NCBI GenBank assembly: GCA_937949585.1
Contig: CALEDW010000111.1
Span: forward strand, 1 to 8,112
Source of the DNA: an uncultured Acidimicrobiia bacterium
GTDB taxonomy: Bacteria > Actinomycetota > Acidimicrobiia > IMCC26256 > CALEDW01
Reading direction: 5' to 3'
Length of the DNA stretch: 8,112 nucleotides
Below the pieces are notes generated by a model, which saw nothing but the letters and a program-made list of their open reading frames with translations, did no database searches and was not told the DNA's origin. This document shows, in pieces, positions 1 to 6,110 of the stretch; position 1 is the first letter of the stretch, and each line of letters begins with the position of its first letter. The translations under genes and the position numbers were made by a program.

Positions 1-1851
1 CATGATGTCTCGCCACAGGCTCAACCCCCAAGCGGCCAAGCTCAACAAGCATACCACCAGCCCGACCCACTTCAGCACCTGCGGCGCGATCACCAGGCCC
101 AGCCCCGCGTTCACCGCGCCCTCGACGGTGCGGGCGCCCAGCGACACGACGATCGCCACGAAGAACAGGCTCCAGAAGTACGCGAACCGCTCGGGCTCGG
201 CGGCCCCGATCCGGGTGACGAGCAGGCCGCCGCCGAACCCGGCGAAGCCGGCCGAGAGCGCGAACGCCGTCACCTTCGTCCGGGCCGGGTCGATGCCGAT
301 CGCCTGCGCCGCCACCTCGCTGCCCCGCATGGCGGCGAGGAACCGCCCGGTGGTACCGGAGCGCACGAGGATGGTGAGGGTGCCGACCACGGCCAGTGCC
401 ACTGCGCACAGGGCGAAGTACCAGGCGTCGTCGGCGAAGTCGATCGGTCCGATCACCGGCCGGGGCACCTCGAGGCGCACCGTGCCGCCGCTGACCCACC
501 CGAGCGGCACGACGACGTTGTCGAACATCAGGGCGAAGGCCAGGGTCGCCAGCGAGAGGAAGATCCCCCCGAGGCGCAGCGCGGGGACGGCGAGCAGCGC
601 GCCGACGAGGGCGGCGAGCAGCGCGCCGACGAGGATCGCGGTGAGCACGGGCAGGTCGAAGGCCTGCACCAGCTGCGCGGTGCCGAAGCCGCCGATCCCG
701 GCGAAGGTGGCCTGGCACAACGACAGCTGCCCGGCCATGCCGGTGATCACCGTGATGGAGCAGAAGATCACCCCGTAGATCACACCCTCGGTGAGCAGGC
801 TCACCCAGAACGAGCTGAAGGTGGTGAACACGCCGGCGGTGACCAGCCCGACGACCGCCACCGCCAGCACCCGGGCCCCCCAGGTGAACGCCGGGTGGCG
901 CTCGGCGGCGGCGAGCGCCGGCGGGGGCGGCGCCACCCCGGCCAGCGGGTCGGTGACGTCGCGACCGCGCCGGAGCGCGGGCAGCGCCAGCAGCAGCACG
1001 AAGAGCGCCAGGAACGGCAGTGCGGGCTGCAGGTTCTTGGCCAGGATGCTCGTCTGGGGCAGGTAGCCCCGCAGCAGCTGCTGCGCGATCCCCAGGCCCA
1101 GGCCGCCGACCACGGTGAGCGGGATGCTGGAGAGGCGCCCGAACGCGGCGGCGGCGATCGCGGCGACGAGGAGGGTCGTGAAGTCCGGGGCGTTGAGCGT
1201 GGCCGAGTAGGGGGCGAGCAGGACACCGGCCAGACCGGCGAAGCAGCTCGACAGGCCCCAGGCGAAGGCCCCCACCCGGTCGGCGTTGATCCCGGCGAGC
1301 TCGGTCATCCGGGCGCTCTCCACCACAGCCCGCATCCGCAGGCCCACCGTGGTCCAGCGGAACAGCGCCCCGAGTGCCACCACCGACACGAACGTGGCCA
1401 CCAGGATCGCCATCTGCTTGCCGTCGAGGACCCAGTCGCCGAACCGGTACAGGGCGTTGTCGTCCCACCAGATCCCCCGGATCCCGAAGGTCTGGCGGCC
1501 GGCGCCGAGGACGAGGATCCGCACGACCTCCGGTCCGGCGACCAGCAGGCCGAGCGCCGAGACGAGCCGCGCCAGCGGCGGGGCGGTCCGCTGGTACCGG
1601 AAGACCAGCCGCTCCAGGACCAGCCCGACCGCGGTGCAGGCGGCCAGGGTGGCGACCAGGGCCGGGATCTGGGGCCACCCGGCGTCGACGTGGAGGCGGT
1701 AGTAGACGACGGCGCCGAAGAAGGCCTGGGCCCCGAAGGCGAGGTTGAACACGCCCGAGGTCTTGTAGGTGAGCACCAGGCTGACCCCTACGAGCGCGAA
1801 CACGCAGCCGTAGGGGATCCCCAGCAGGATGTAGGTGACGAGATCGGTCAC
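1..1851 (-). CDS. Fused LivH-LivM branched-chain-type ABC permease (3' end outside window)
   Basis: Membrane subunit of a HAAT-family ABC importer (branched-chain amino acids, urea or related solutes). 617 codons are visible and the frame is still open at the left edge. Residues 1 to about 290 are LivH-like: the N-terminus has the usual form, with an early helix, then TYKTSGVFNLAFG, and a cytoplasmic loop near 165-212 (RMRAVVESARMTELAGIN). Residues about 291-322 are a Pro/Ala-rich linker containing PPPP. From about 323 it is LivM-like, with ITGMAGQLSLCQATFAGIGGFG near 369-390 and the loop GRFLAAMRGSEVAAQAIGID near 502-521. LivH and LivM are usually separate genes; fusions are known in actinobacteria. 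GTG at 1851 is chosen because an in-frame stop lies 27 bp upstream and the protein then starts like LivH; there is no strong Shine-Dalgarno. It follows the binding-protein gene by 38 bp, so one operon is likely. Oddity: the last ~17 visible codons change sharply in usage (see findings). Substrate unknown. Confidence 0.93.
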   Translation of the reverse strand, partial: MTDLVTYILLGIPYGCVFALVGVSLVLTYKTSGVFNLAFGAQAFFGAVVYYRLHVDAGWPQIPALVATLAACTAVGLVLERLVFRYQRTAPPLARLVSALGLLVAGPEVVRILVLGAGRQTFGIRGIWWDDNALYRFGDWVLDGKQMAILVATFVSVVALGALFRWTTVGLRMRAVVESARMTELAGINADRVGAFAWGLSSCFAGLAGVLLAPYSATLNAPDFTTLLVAAIAAAAFGRLSSIPLTVVGGLGLGIAQQLLRGYLPQTSILAKNLQPALPFLALFVLLLALPALRRGRDVTDPLAGVAPPPPALAAAERHPAFTWGARVLAVAVVGLVTAGVFTTFSSFWVSLLTEGVIYGVIFCSITVITGMAGQLSLCQATFAGIGGFGTAQLVQAFDLPVLTAILVGALLAALVGALLAVPALRLGGIFLSLATLAFALMFDNVVVPLGWVSGGTVRLEVPRPVIGPIDFADDAWYFALCAVALAVVGTLTILVRSGTTGRFLAAMRGSEVAAQAIGIDPARTKVTAFALSAGFAGFGGGLLVTRIGAAEPERFAYFWSLFFVAIVVSLGARTVEGAVNAGLGLVIAPQVLKWVGLVVCLLSLAAWGLSLWRDIM

Positions 1852-1866
1852 GGCGACGCGGGTCTT

Positions 1867-1889
1867 GGATCGGGCTCAGCCATCGATCC
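1867..1889 (-). repeat. Intercistronic hairpin between binding protein and permease genes
   Basis: Directly after the stop codon of the binding-protein gene the minus strand can fold with a GGATC/GATCC outer stem (5 bp) and a GGC/GCC inner stem around the loop TGA, separated by an unequal internal loop. There is no U-tract, so it is not a standard terminator. Such folds between binding-protein and permease genes can protect the upstream mRNA so that binding protein outnumbers permease. The stem is short and could be chance at this GC content. Confidence 0.3.
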
Positions 1890-3194
1890 TCAGCGGTACT
1901 CGACCGGCCGCTCCGGGACCCGGGCCGGCTCATGCGGGAAGCAGACGTAGGGCTTGCCGGGCTTCCCGTACACGGGTTCGAAGGTCCCGTCGCGGCGCAC
2001 ACGCACCGCGGTTGCGCAGTCGAGGTCCTCCCACTGCCGGGTGTGGCGCACCGTCCAGTCGATGCCGGAGATGAGCCCGTCCGCCCGGTAGTCGGTGATC
2101 GTGTTCAGTGCGTCGATCACCTTCTGTCGGGTGAAGTCGGGCCCGGCCTTGCGCAGCCCCGTGACGAACAGGTCCGCGTTGATCCAGCCCGCCATCGAGA
2201 GCTCGTTGCGGGGGTATCCGCCCTTGCGGATCCACCGCTCGTACTTCGCCAACCCCGGAGGCCGCGGCCGGGTCTCGAACGGCACCGACTGGACCCCGAC
2301 GAGCGAACCGGCGAAGAACTCCCCGTTCTGGCGCATGAAGGCGTGGTCGTAGGCGTTGGGGAGCCACATGATGGCCCGCAGCCCCTGCTTGCGCATCTCC
2401 TTGGCCAGGTTGAGGACCCCGGCCTGGTCCACGCAGGGCATGACGACGTCGACCCCCCGGTCCTTCATCTGCTTCACCTCGGCCGAGAAGTCGGTCTGGC
2501 CGAACGACAGGCTCTTGGTCGCGAACACGACCTCGGCCACGGGGTACTTCGAGAAGGTCTCCTCGTAGCCCTTCACGCAGTTGGCCGACTGCGCCACGTT
2601 GTAGGCGAGCAGACCGGCCTTGCTCACCCGCTCCTGGGTGAGGTACCAGGCCAGGGTCACGCTCGGGCAGCCGAAGCACAGCGCGCCCTTGTCGCCGAAC
2701 AGGTTCTCGGGGCCCTCCCACTCCTTCTGGATGTTCCACCCGAAGGTCGGCACCTTGCGCTCGGCGAGGATCCGCGCACCGCTGAACGACAGGATCGTGG
2801 CCACCGGAAGCACCGCGAACACCTGGTCCTGGTCGAGGAGCGCCTCGACCTCCCGCTGGTTGTTCGCCATCTGGTCGTCCCGGCAGGCCACGTGGCGCAG
2901 CGTGCGGCCGTGGACGCCACCCTCGGCGTTCACCATGTCGAAGTAGGCCTGCACGCCTTTGCAGGCGTCGCCGTAGGGCCCGTTGATCGGGTTGGTGATC
3001 GAGGCCACACCGCCGACGCGGATCTCGGTGTCGGTCACCCCCGGCTCGTCCACCGGGCGGGTGCCGCCACCGGTCGCCTTGGTGGTGCGGCTGGAGCCTT
3101 CACCGCCCCCGGAGTTCCCGCACGCCGCCAGCGCCAGCGCCGCGACCACCACGACCGCGACCCCGCGAGCCCACCGTGCCCCGGAACCTCGCAT
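1890..3194 (-). CDS. Branched-chain-amino-acid-type ABC substrate-binding lipoprotein (LivK-like)
   Basis: Extracytoplasmic solute receptor of the Peripla_BP_6 (LivJ/LivK, urea/amide) type that would feed the downstream LivH-LivM permease. The 434-residue protein has a basic N-terminus, a hydrophobic run (about 11-24) and the lipobox LAAC, so Cys25 should be lipidated. A Gly/Ser/Thr-rich tether (26-50) follows, then the domain opening GVTDTEIRVGGVASITNPINGPYG (53-76). Typical internal elements are GVQAYFDMVNAEGGVHGR (80-97) and a second-lobe stretch FGQTDFSAEVKQMKDRGVDVV (231-251). Length is normal for the family. ATG at 3194 is preferred over the adjoining GTG at 3197 because the G-run on the minus strand (3206-3201) is spaced better for it. 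Eight cysteines besides Cys25 (78, 104, 173, 176, 206, 254, 393, 418), including a CxxC at 173-176, are unusual for this fold and suggest several disulfides. The ligand cannot be read from sequence. Confidence 0.93.
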   Translation of the reverse strand: MRGSGARWARGVAVVVVAALALAACGNSGGGEGSSRTTKATGGGTRPVDEPGVTDTEIRVGGVASITNPINGPYGDACKGVQAYFDMVNAEGGVHGRTLRHVACRDDQMANNQREVEALLDQDQVFAVLPVATILSFSGARILAERKVPTFGWNIQKEWEGPENLFGDKGALCFGCPSVTLAWYLTQERVSKAGLLAYNVAQSANCVKGYEETFSKYPVAEVVFATKSLSFGQTDFSAEVKQMKDRGVDVVMPCVDQAGVLNLAKEMRKQGLRAIMWLPNAYDHAFMRQNGEFFAGSLVGVQSVPFETRPRPPGLAKYERWIRKGGYPRNELSMAGWINADLFVTGLRKAGPDFTRQKVIDALNTITDYRADGLISGIDWTVRHTRQWEDLDCATAVRVRRDGTFEPVYGKPGKPYVCFPHEPARVPERPVEYR

Positions 3195-3219
3195 CACACA
3201 CCCCCCGTCGCGCCGTCGT

Positions 3220-3243
3220 CCGGTCGACGACCGGCGGCCGCCG
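3220..3243. repeat. Two overlapping palindromes in the leader of the Liv-type operon
   Basis: CCGGTCG-A-CGACCGG (3220-3234) is a perfect 7+7 inverted repeat with a one-base centre, and CGGCGGCCGCCG (3232-3243) is a perfect 12-bp palindrome overlapping it by three bases. Both lie between the predicted transcription start (about 3246) and the ATG at 3194. They could be protein-binding sites or alternative hairpins in the mRNA leader. GC-rich DNA forms such palindromes by chance more easily than AT-rich DNA. Confidence 0.35.
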
Positions 3244-3248
3244 ACGAA

Positions 3249-3266
3249 CCTGACTCTAACGTCAGG
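3249..3266. repeat. Inverted repeat CCTGAC-N6-GTCAGG over the predicted -10 box
   Basis: A perfect 6-bp inverted repeat (CCTGAC, spacer TCTAAC, GTCAGG) spans the stop codon of the acyltransferase gene and overlaps the predicted -10 hexamer (3258-3253) of the Liv-type operon. That position suits a repressor operator. A weak transcript hairpin is the alternative; no T-run follows on the minus strand, so it is unlikely to be an intrinsic terminator. Confidence 0.35.
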
Positions 3267-3281
3267 AACTCCCGGGGTGAA
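3253..3281 (-). promoter_or_regulatory. Predicted sigma70-type promoter of the Liv-type importer operon
   Basis: On the minus strand TTCACC (3281-3276; 4/6 to TTGACA) is followed after exactly 17 bp by TAGAGT (3258-3253; 4/6 to TATAAT, with T1, A2 and T6 kept). Transcription would begin near 3246, leaving a leader of about 50 nt before the ATG at 3194. The -35 box lies within the last codons of the acyltransferase gene. If real, the importer operon can be expressed apart from the acyltransferase gene, despite the same orientation and the ~67 bp gap. This is pattern matching only. Confidence 0.4.
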
Positions 3282-4695
3282 GGCCAGGCGCGCAGGGCCC
3301 GTGCTCGTCGGCGGCCTTGCCGAGCTCGGCGAGGGCCTCGGGGACGGCCGCGGCGAGCCGGTCGAGGTCGCCGGCGGTCTCCCGGCATCCCATGATCCCG
3401 ACGTCGACGCCCCCGCAGTAGCTCATGACGGTGACGTTGAGGCCGACCCCCTCGAGGACGGGGCCCATCGGGTACAGCCGTTCCAGGCGCGCCCCGGCCA
3501 GATAGAGCGGGAAGCCCGGCCCGGGAACGTTCGACACGATGAGGTTGATCGCCGGCCGGACCCGGGAGGCGAGCCGCAGCTGGGAGTAGAGGCGGGCCCC
3601 ACCGGCGAGCACGGCGGGGGCGATGACCTCGGTGAGCTCGGCGAGCGTCCCGGGACCGAGGTCTTCGTGCACCCGCTTGGCGCCCCGGGTGACCTCGGCC
3701 ACGGCCCGCACGCGCTCGGCGGGGTCCTCGAGGTGGGTCGGGAGCCGGGTGAACAGCGTCGAGACCCGGTTGCCGGCCCGGGACCGCTCGGACTCGGCGC
3801 GCACCGACACCGGCACCGCCGCGACCAGCGGCCGGTCCACCAGGGCGTCGGCGGCCTCGAGGTGGCGCCGCAGGGCCCCGGCGACCACGGCGAGCACCAC
3901 GTCGTTCACCGTCACCCCGAACGCCCGTTTCACCCGCAGCACGTCGTCGAACGACACGTTCGCGAAGGCGACCCGCCGGTGCGGGGTGAGCTCGTCGTTC
4001 CAGGGCAGGCGGGGGGTCATGAACGGCACCCCCGAGGACACCGGCTCGGAGCGCAGCCGCCGCGTGAGCCGCACCCCGGCCCGCACGAGGTTTCGGACCG
4101 CCCGGGCCGCCCGGACGGGCTGCCGGGCGAGGGAGAGGGCGGAGCCGAGGACGAGCTCGAGGTCGCCGGGCACCCGGTCGGGCCGCCAGGGTACGGGATC
4201 GGCGACCGCCGGCGCCTCCGGTTCCAGGTCGACCAGCTGGGCGAGCACCTCGACCCCGGACGCGCCGTCGATCGCGGCGTGGTGCACCTTCGCCACGATC
4301 CCCACCCGGCCGTCGGCGAGGCCCTCCACGACCCACAGCTGCCAGAGCGGGCGGGACCGGTTCAGCGGTCGGGAGGCCTCCTCACCGACGAAGTCGGCCA
4401 GCTCGGCGGCGCCGCCGGGAGCGGGCAGCGCCGCCGCCCGGACGTGGAAGTCGAGGTCGAACCCGGGGTCCTCCACCCAGAGCGGGTGGTGGAGCCCGAA
4501 CGGCACCTCCACCAGGCGGCGCCGGAACGGCGGGATGAGGTGCAGGCGGTCCTCGACGAGGCGCCGGACCCGGGCGGCGTTCACGGGACCGGGAGCCGTG
4601 CCGGGATTGAGCACCGCCACGGCCATCACGTGCATGTGCGCGGCCGGGGTCTCGAGGTTCAAGAACGCGGCGTCGAGCCCGGTCAGGCGCTGCAT
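3262..4695 (-). CDS. WS/DGAT family wax ester synthase / acyl-CoA:diacylglycerol acyltransferase
   Basis: Transfers an acyl group from acyl-CoA to diacylglycerol or a long-chain alcohol, making triacylglycerol or wax ester storage lipid at the cytoplasmic membrane. The 477-residue length is normal for the family. Visible motifs in order: N-terminal LTGLDAAFLNLETPAAHMHV (4-23), PLWVEDPGFDLDFHV (71-85), PLNRSRPLWQLWVVEGL (110-126), the catalytic HHxxxDG (His138, His139, Asp143, Gly144; His139 is the expected general base), VTVNDVVLAVVAGALRRHL (261-279), SNVPGP (388-393) and a closing LNVTVMSYCGG (419-429). ATG 4695 gives the canonical N-terminus. Upstream GGGAG could serve as a ribosome-binding site, but the same bases belong to a possible -10 box (GAGAAT) six bases before the ATG, so the transcript may be leaderless. 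It is divergent from the LipM-like hydrolase, a partner type also seen beside WS/DGAT genes in mycobacteria. Whether it makes mainly TAG or wax ester cannot be told. Confidence 0.96.
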   Translation of the reverse strand: MQRLTGLDAAFLNLETPAAHMHVMAVAVLNPGTAPGPVNAARVRRLVEDRLHLIPPFRRRLVEVPFGLHHPLWVEDPGFDLDFHVRAAALPAPGGAAELADFVGEEASRPLNRSRPLWQLWVVEGLADGRVGIVAKVHHAAIDGASGVEVLAQLVDLEPEAPAVADPVPWRPDRVPGDLELVLGSALSLARQPVRAARAVRNLVRAGVRLTRRLRSEPVSSGVPFMTPRLPWNDELTPHRRVAFANVSFDDVLRVKRAFGVTVNDVVLAVVAGALRRHLEAADALVDRPLVAAVPVSVRAESERSRAGNRVSTLFTRLPTHLEDPAERVRAVAEVTRGAKRVHEDLGPGTLAELTEVIAPAVLAGGARLYSQLRLASRVRPAINLIVSNVPGPGFPLYLAGARLERLYPMGPVLEGVGLNVTVMSYCGGVDVGIMGCRETAGDLDRLAAAVPEALAELGKAADEHGPCAPGLHPGSS

Positions 4696-4730
4696 GGCCT
4701 CATTCTCCCACGCTGGGACAGAATCCGCTC
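4696..4730. promoter_or_regulatory. Symmetric divergent promoter/operator between acyltransferase and hydrolase
   Basis: This 35-bp spacer is the whole gap between two divergent start codons. On the minus strand GAGAAT (4707-4702) ends six bases before the ATG at 4695; on the plus strand CAGAAT (4719-4724) ends six bases before the GTG at 4731. Each matches TATAAT at 4 of 6 positions and keeps A2 and T6. Six bases is the spacing expected when transcription starts on the first base of the start codon (leaderless mRNA, common in actinobacteria). The AGAAT arms and both start codons are centred on 4713. Inner arms TCCCA (4706-4710) and TGGGA (4714-4718) extend the inverted repeat, one base off that centre. 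Clear -35 boxes were not found. Alternative: the GGGAG-like bases are simply ribosome-binding sites. Confidence 0.45.
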
Positions 4731-6005
4731 GTGGACCACGTGGCGTCGTGGCTCTTCCTCGCCGTCAGCTGCTGGGGGGCCTGGTTCACCTGGAACGCCT
4801 TCCGGCCCTCGCGCCGCTGGCACCTGCTCGCCGTCTCGTTCTTCGCCGCTTGGTTCACCGGTGAGCTCGCCCTGTGGCACCTGGCCTGGCAGGCGGTCGG
4901 TGCCAGCGCGTTCGTCGCCGCCGGGGCGCTCCGGCACTGGGCCGGCTGGGCCGGTCTGGCGATCACCTTCGTGTCCTGGGTCGGGCTGGTCCGGCTCTTC
5001 CTCGAGGCCCGGGCCTCGGCGTCCGTCATCGACGCCACGCTCAGCGCCGATCTCGGGCTCGAGGACGCCCCGCTGGAACGGCGGGTCCCGCTGCGCCAGC
5101 TCGTCGCCCCGCTCTATTTGCGGGACCGACGGGTGGAGCGGATCCGCAACCTGGCCTACGGACCGGCGGGACGCCGGAACCGCCTCGACGTGTACCGGCC
5201 CGCCGGCGGGACCGACCGGCCCGCCCCGGTCCTGCTCCAGGTGCACGGCGGCGCCTGGGTGGTGGGCTCCAAGGAGCAGCAGGGGCTTCCCCTCATGCTG
5301 GAGATGGCCGCCGCGGGATGGGTGTGCGTGGCCGCGAACTACCGCTTGAGCCCCCGGGCCCGCTGGCCCGACCACCTCGTCGACCTCAAACGGGCGCTGG
5401 CCTGGATCCGCGGTCACATCGCCGAGCTCGGGGGCGACCCGTCGCGGGTGCACGTCACCGGCGGCTCGGCGGGCGGTCACCTGGCGGCGATGCTCGCCCT
5501 CACCGCCGGCGAGCCGCGGTTCCAGCCCGGGTTCGAGGACGTCGACACCCGGGTCGCCTCCTGTGTGCCGTTCTACGGGGTCTACGACCTCACCACCTTG
5601 TTCGACGCGGTGCAGGCCGGGCCGCGGGTCCGCCGGCTCGGGGTCCGGTTCCAGCGGATGTTCATGGGGACCACCCTGGCCGAGGCCCGGGAGCCCTTCC
5701 GGGACGCTTCGCCCATCACCTGGGTGCGCCCGGACGCACCGCCGTTCTTCGTGATCCACGGGGAGGCCGACAACCTGGTGCCGGTCGCCCAGGCCCGGGC
5801 CTTCGTGGCGGCGCTCCGGGCAGTCTCGACGTCGCCGGTCTGCTACGCGGAGATCCCGGGGGCCTCGCACGCCTTCGACGTGTTCCACTCGGTACGCACC
5901 GCGAACGCGGTGCACGGCGTGCGTCTCTTCCTCGAGCACGTCGACGGCAGGGCGCGACCACGGGGAGGCGCCGATGCGCTACACAAGGTGCCGGACGGTG
6001 GTTGA
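4731..6005 (+). CDS. LipM-like membrane-anchored alpha/beta-hydrolase (carboxylesterase/lipase)
   Basis: Serine esterase of the hormone-sensitive-lipase-like group, 424 residues. The N-terminal ~90 residues hold three or four hydrophobic segments (about 5-24, 30-47, 50-67, 70-91), so the enzyme should sit in the membrane. The catalytic domain (about 140-404) shows the oxyanion-hole motif HGGAW (172-176) and the nucleophile elbow GGSAGG with Ser246. Asp347 (in HGEADNLVP) and His380 (in GASHAFD) complete the triad. From memory, both the membrane N-terminus and the core (AAGWVCVAANYR, RWPDHLVDLKRALAW, PFYGVYD, DASPITW) resemble mycobacterial LipM/LipC/LipO, which also neighbour WS/DGAT genes. 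The likely role is cleaving or remodelling acyl esters linked to the neighbouring storage-lipid enzyme; the substrate is unknown. GTG 4731 is chosen because it starts just before the first hydrophobic segment and sits six bases after a -10-like hexamer. The basic C-terminal tail (406-424) looks disordered. Confidence 0.92.
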   Translation: MDHVASWLFLAVSCWGAWFTWNAFRPSRRWHLLAVSFFAAWFTGELALWHLAWQAVGASAFVAAGALRHWAGWAGLAITFVSWVGLVRLFLEARASASVIDATLSADLGLEDAPLERRVPLRQLVAPLYLRDRRVERIRNLAYGPAGRRNRLDVYRPAGGTDRPAPVLLQVHGGAWVVGSKEQQGLPLMLEMAAAGWVCVAANYRLSPRARWPDHLVDLKRALAWIRGHIAELGGDPSRVHVTGGSAGGHLAAMLALTAGEPRFQPGFEDVDTRVASCVPFYGVYDLTTLFDAVQAGPRVRRLGVRFQRMFMGTTLAEAREPFRDASPITWVRPDAPPFFVIHGEADNLVPVAQARAFVAALRAVSTSPVCYAEIPGASHAFDVFHSVRTANAVHGVRLFLEHVDGRARPRGGADALHKVPDGG

Positions 6006-6030
6006 CATGGGGAGGTGATCTCCCTACGTT
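6002..6030 (+). promoter_or_regulatory. Predicted sigma70-type promoter of the peptide-type importer operon
   Basis: TTGACA (6002-6007), a perfect -35 consensus, is followed after exactly 17 bp by TACGTT (6025-6030), which keeps T1, A2 and T6 of TATAAT (the TAnnnT form usual in high-GC actinobacteria). The -35 overlaps the hydrolase stop codon. Initiation near 6037 would leave a leader of about 74 nt before the ATG at 6111. This gives the importer operon its own promoter, though read-through from the hydrolase gene is possible because no terminator is seen. Confidence 0.6.
6010..6024. repeat. Inverted repeat GGGAG-N5-CTCCC in the promoter spacer
   Basis: A perfect 5+5 inverted repeat (GGGAG, GTGAT, CTCCC) lies wholly between the -35 (6002-6007) and -10 (6025-6030) boxes, the classic place for a repressor operator. 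It overlaps GGAGGTGATC (6011-6020), the full complement of the usual 16S rRNA 3' end, which here has no well-spaced start codon after it. Either reading is inference. Confidence 0.4.
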
Positions 6031-6096
6031 GCGGGGTCCCGGATTCACTCAGGCCGAGCCGTGGAGTCCGAGGGGACCGGCGGCGACCGGCAGACC

Positions 6097-6106
6097 AGGT
6101 GGGGGG
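6097..6106 (+). promoter_or_regulatory. Ribosome-binding site that fixes the start at 6111
   Basis: AGGTGGGGGG lies 4-13 bases before the ATG at 6111. Starting here gives a standard lipoprotein signal peptide directly after the Met. The in-frame GTG at 6015 would instead add 32 non-signal residues and would lie inside the predicted promoter. Confidence 0.6.
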
Positions 6107-6110
6107 TGGC

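Noticed and set aside
3249..3266. Intrinsic terminator for the acyltransferase gene
   Set aside because: The stem is only six base pairs and no T-run follows on the minus strand; an operator over the -10 box fits better.
2983..5349. A 788-codon plus-strand frame opposite the acyltransferase and the LivK-like genes
   Set aside because: The antisense translation is rich in Gly, His, Pro and Arg with no recognisable domain, while the opposite strand carries two well-defined proteins.
4683..5939. A 418-codon minus-strand frame opposite the LipM-like hydrolase
   Set aside because: Shadow frame with no family motif; the plus strand carries an intact catalytic triad.
6015..6110. N-terminal extension of the peptide-binding lipoprotein from GTG 6015
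   Set aside because: It would place 32 polar residues before the signal peptide and start inside the predicted promoter; ATG 6111 has its own ribosome-binding site.
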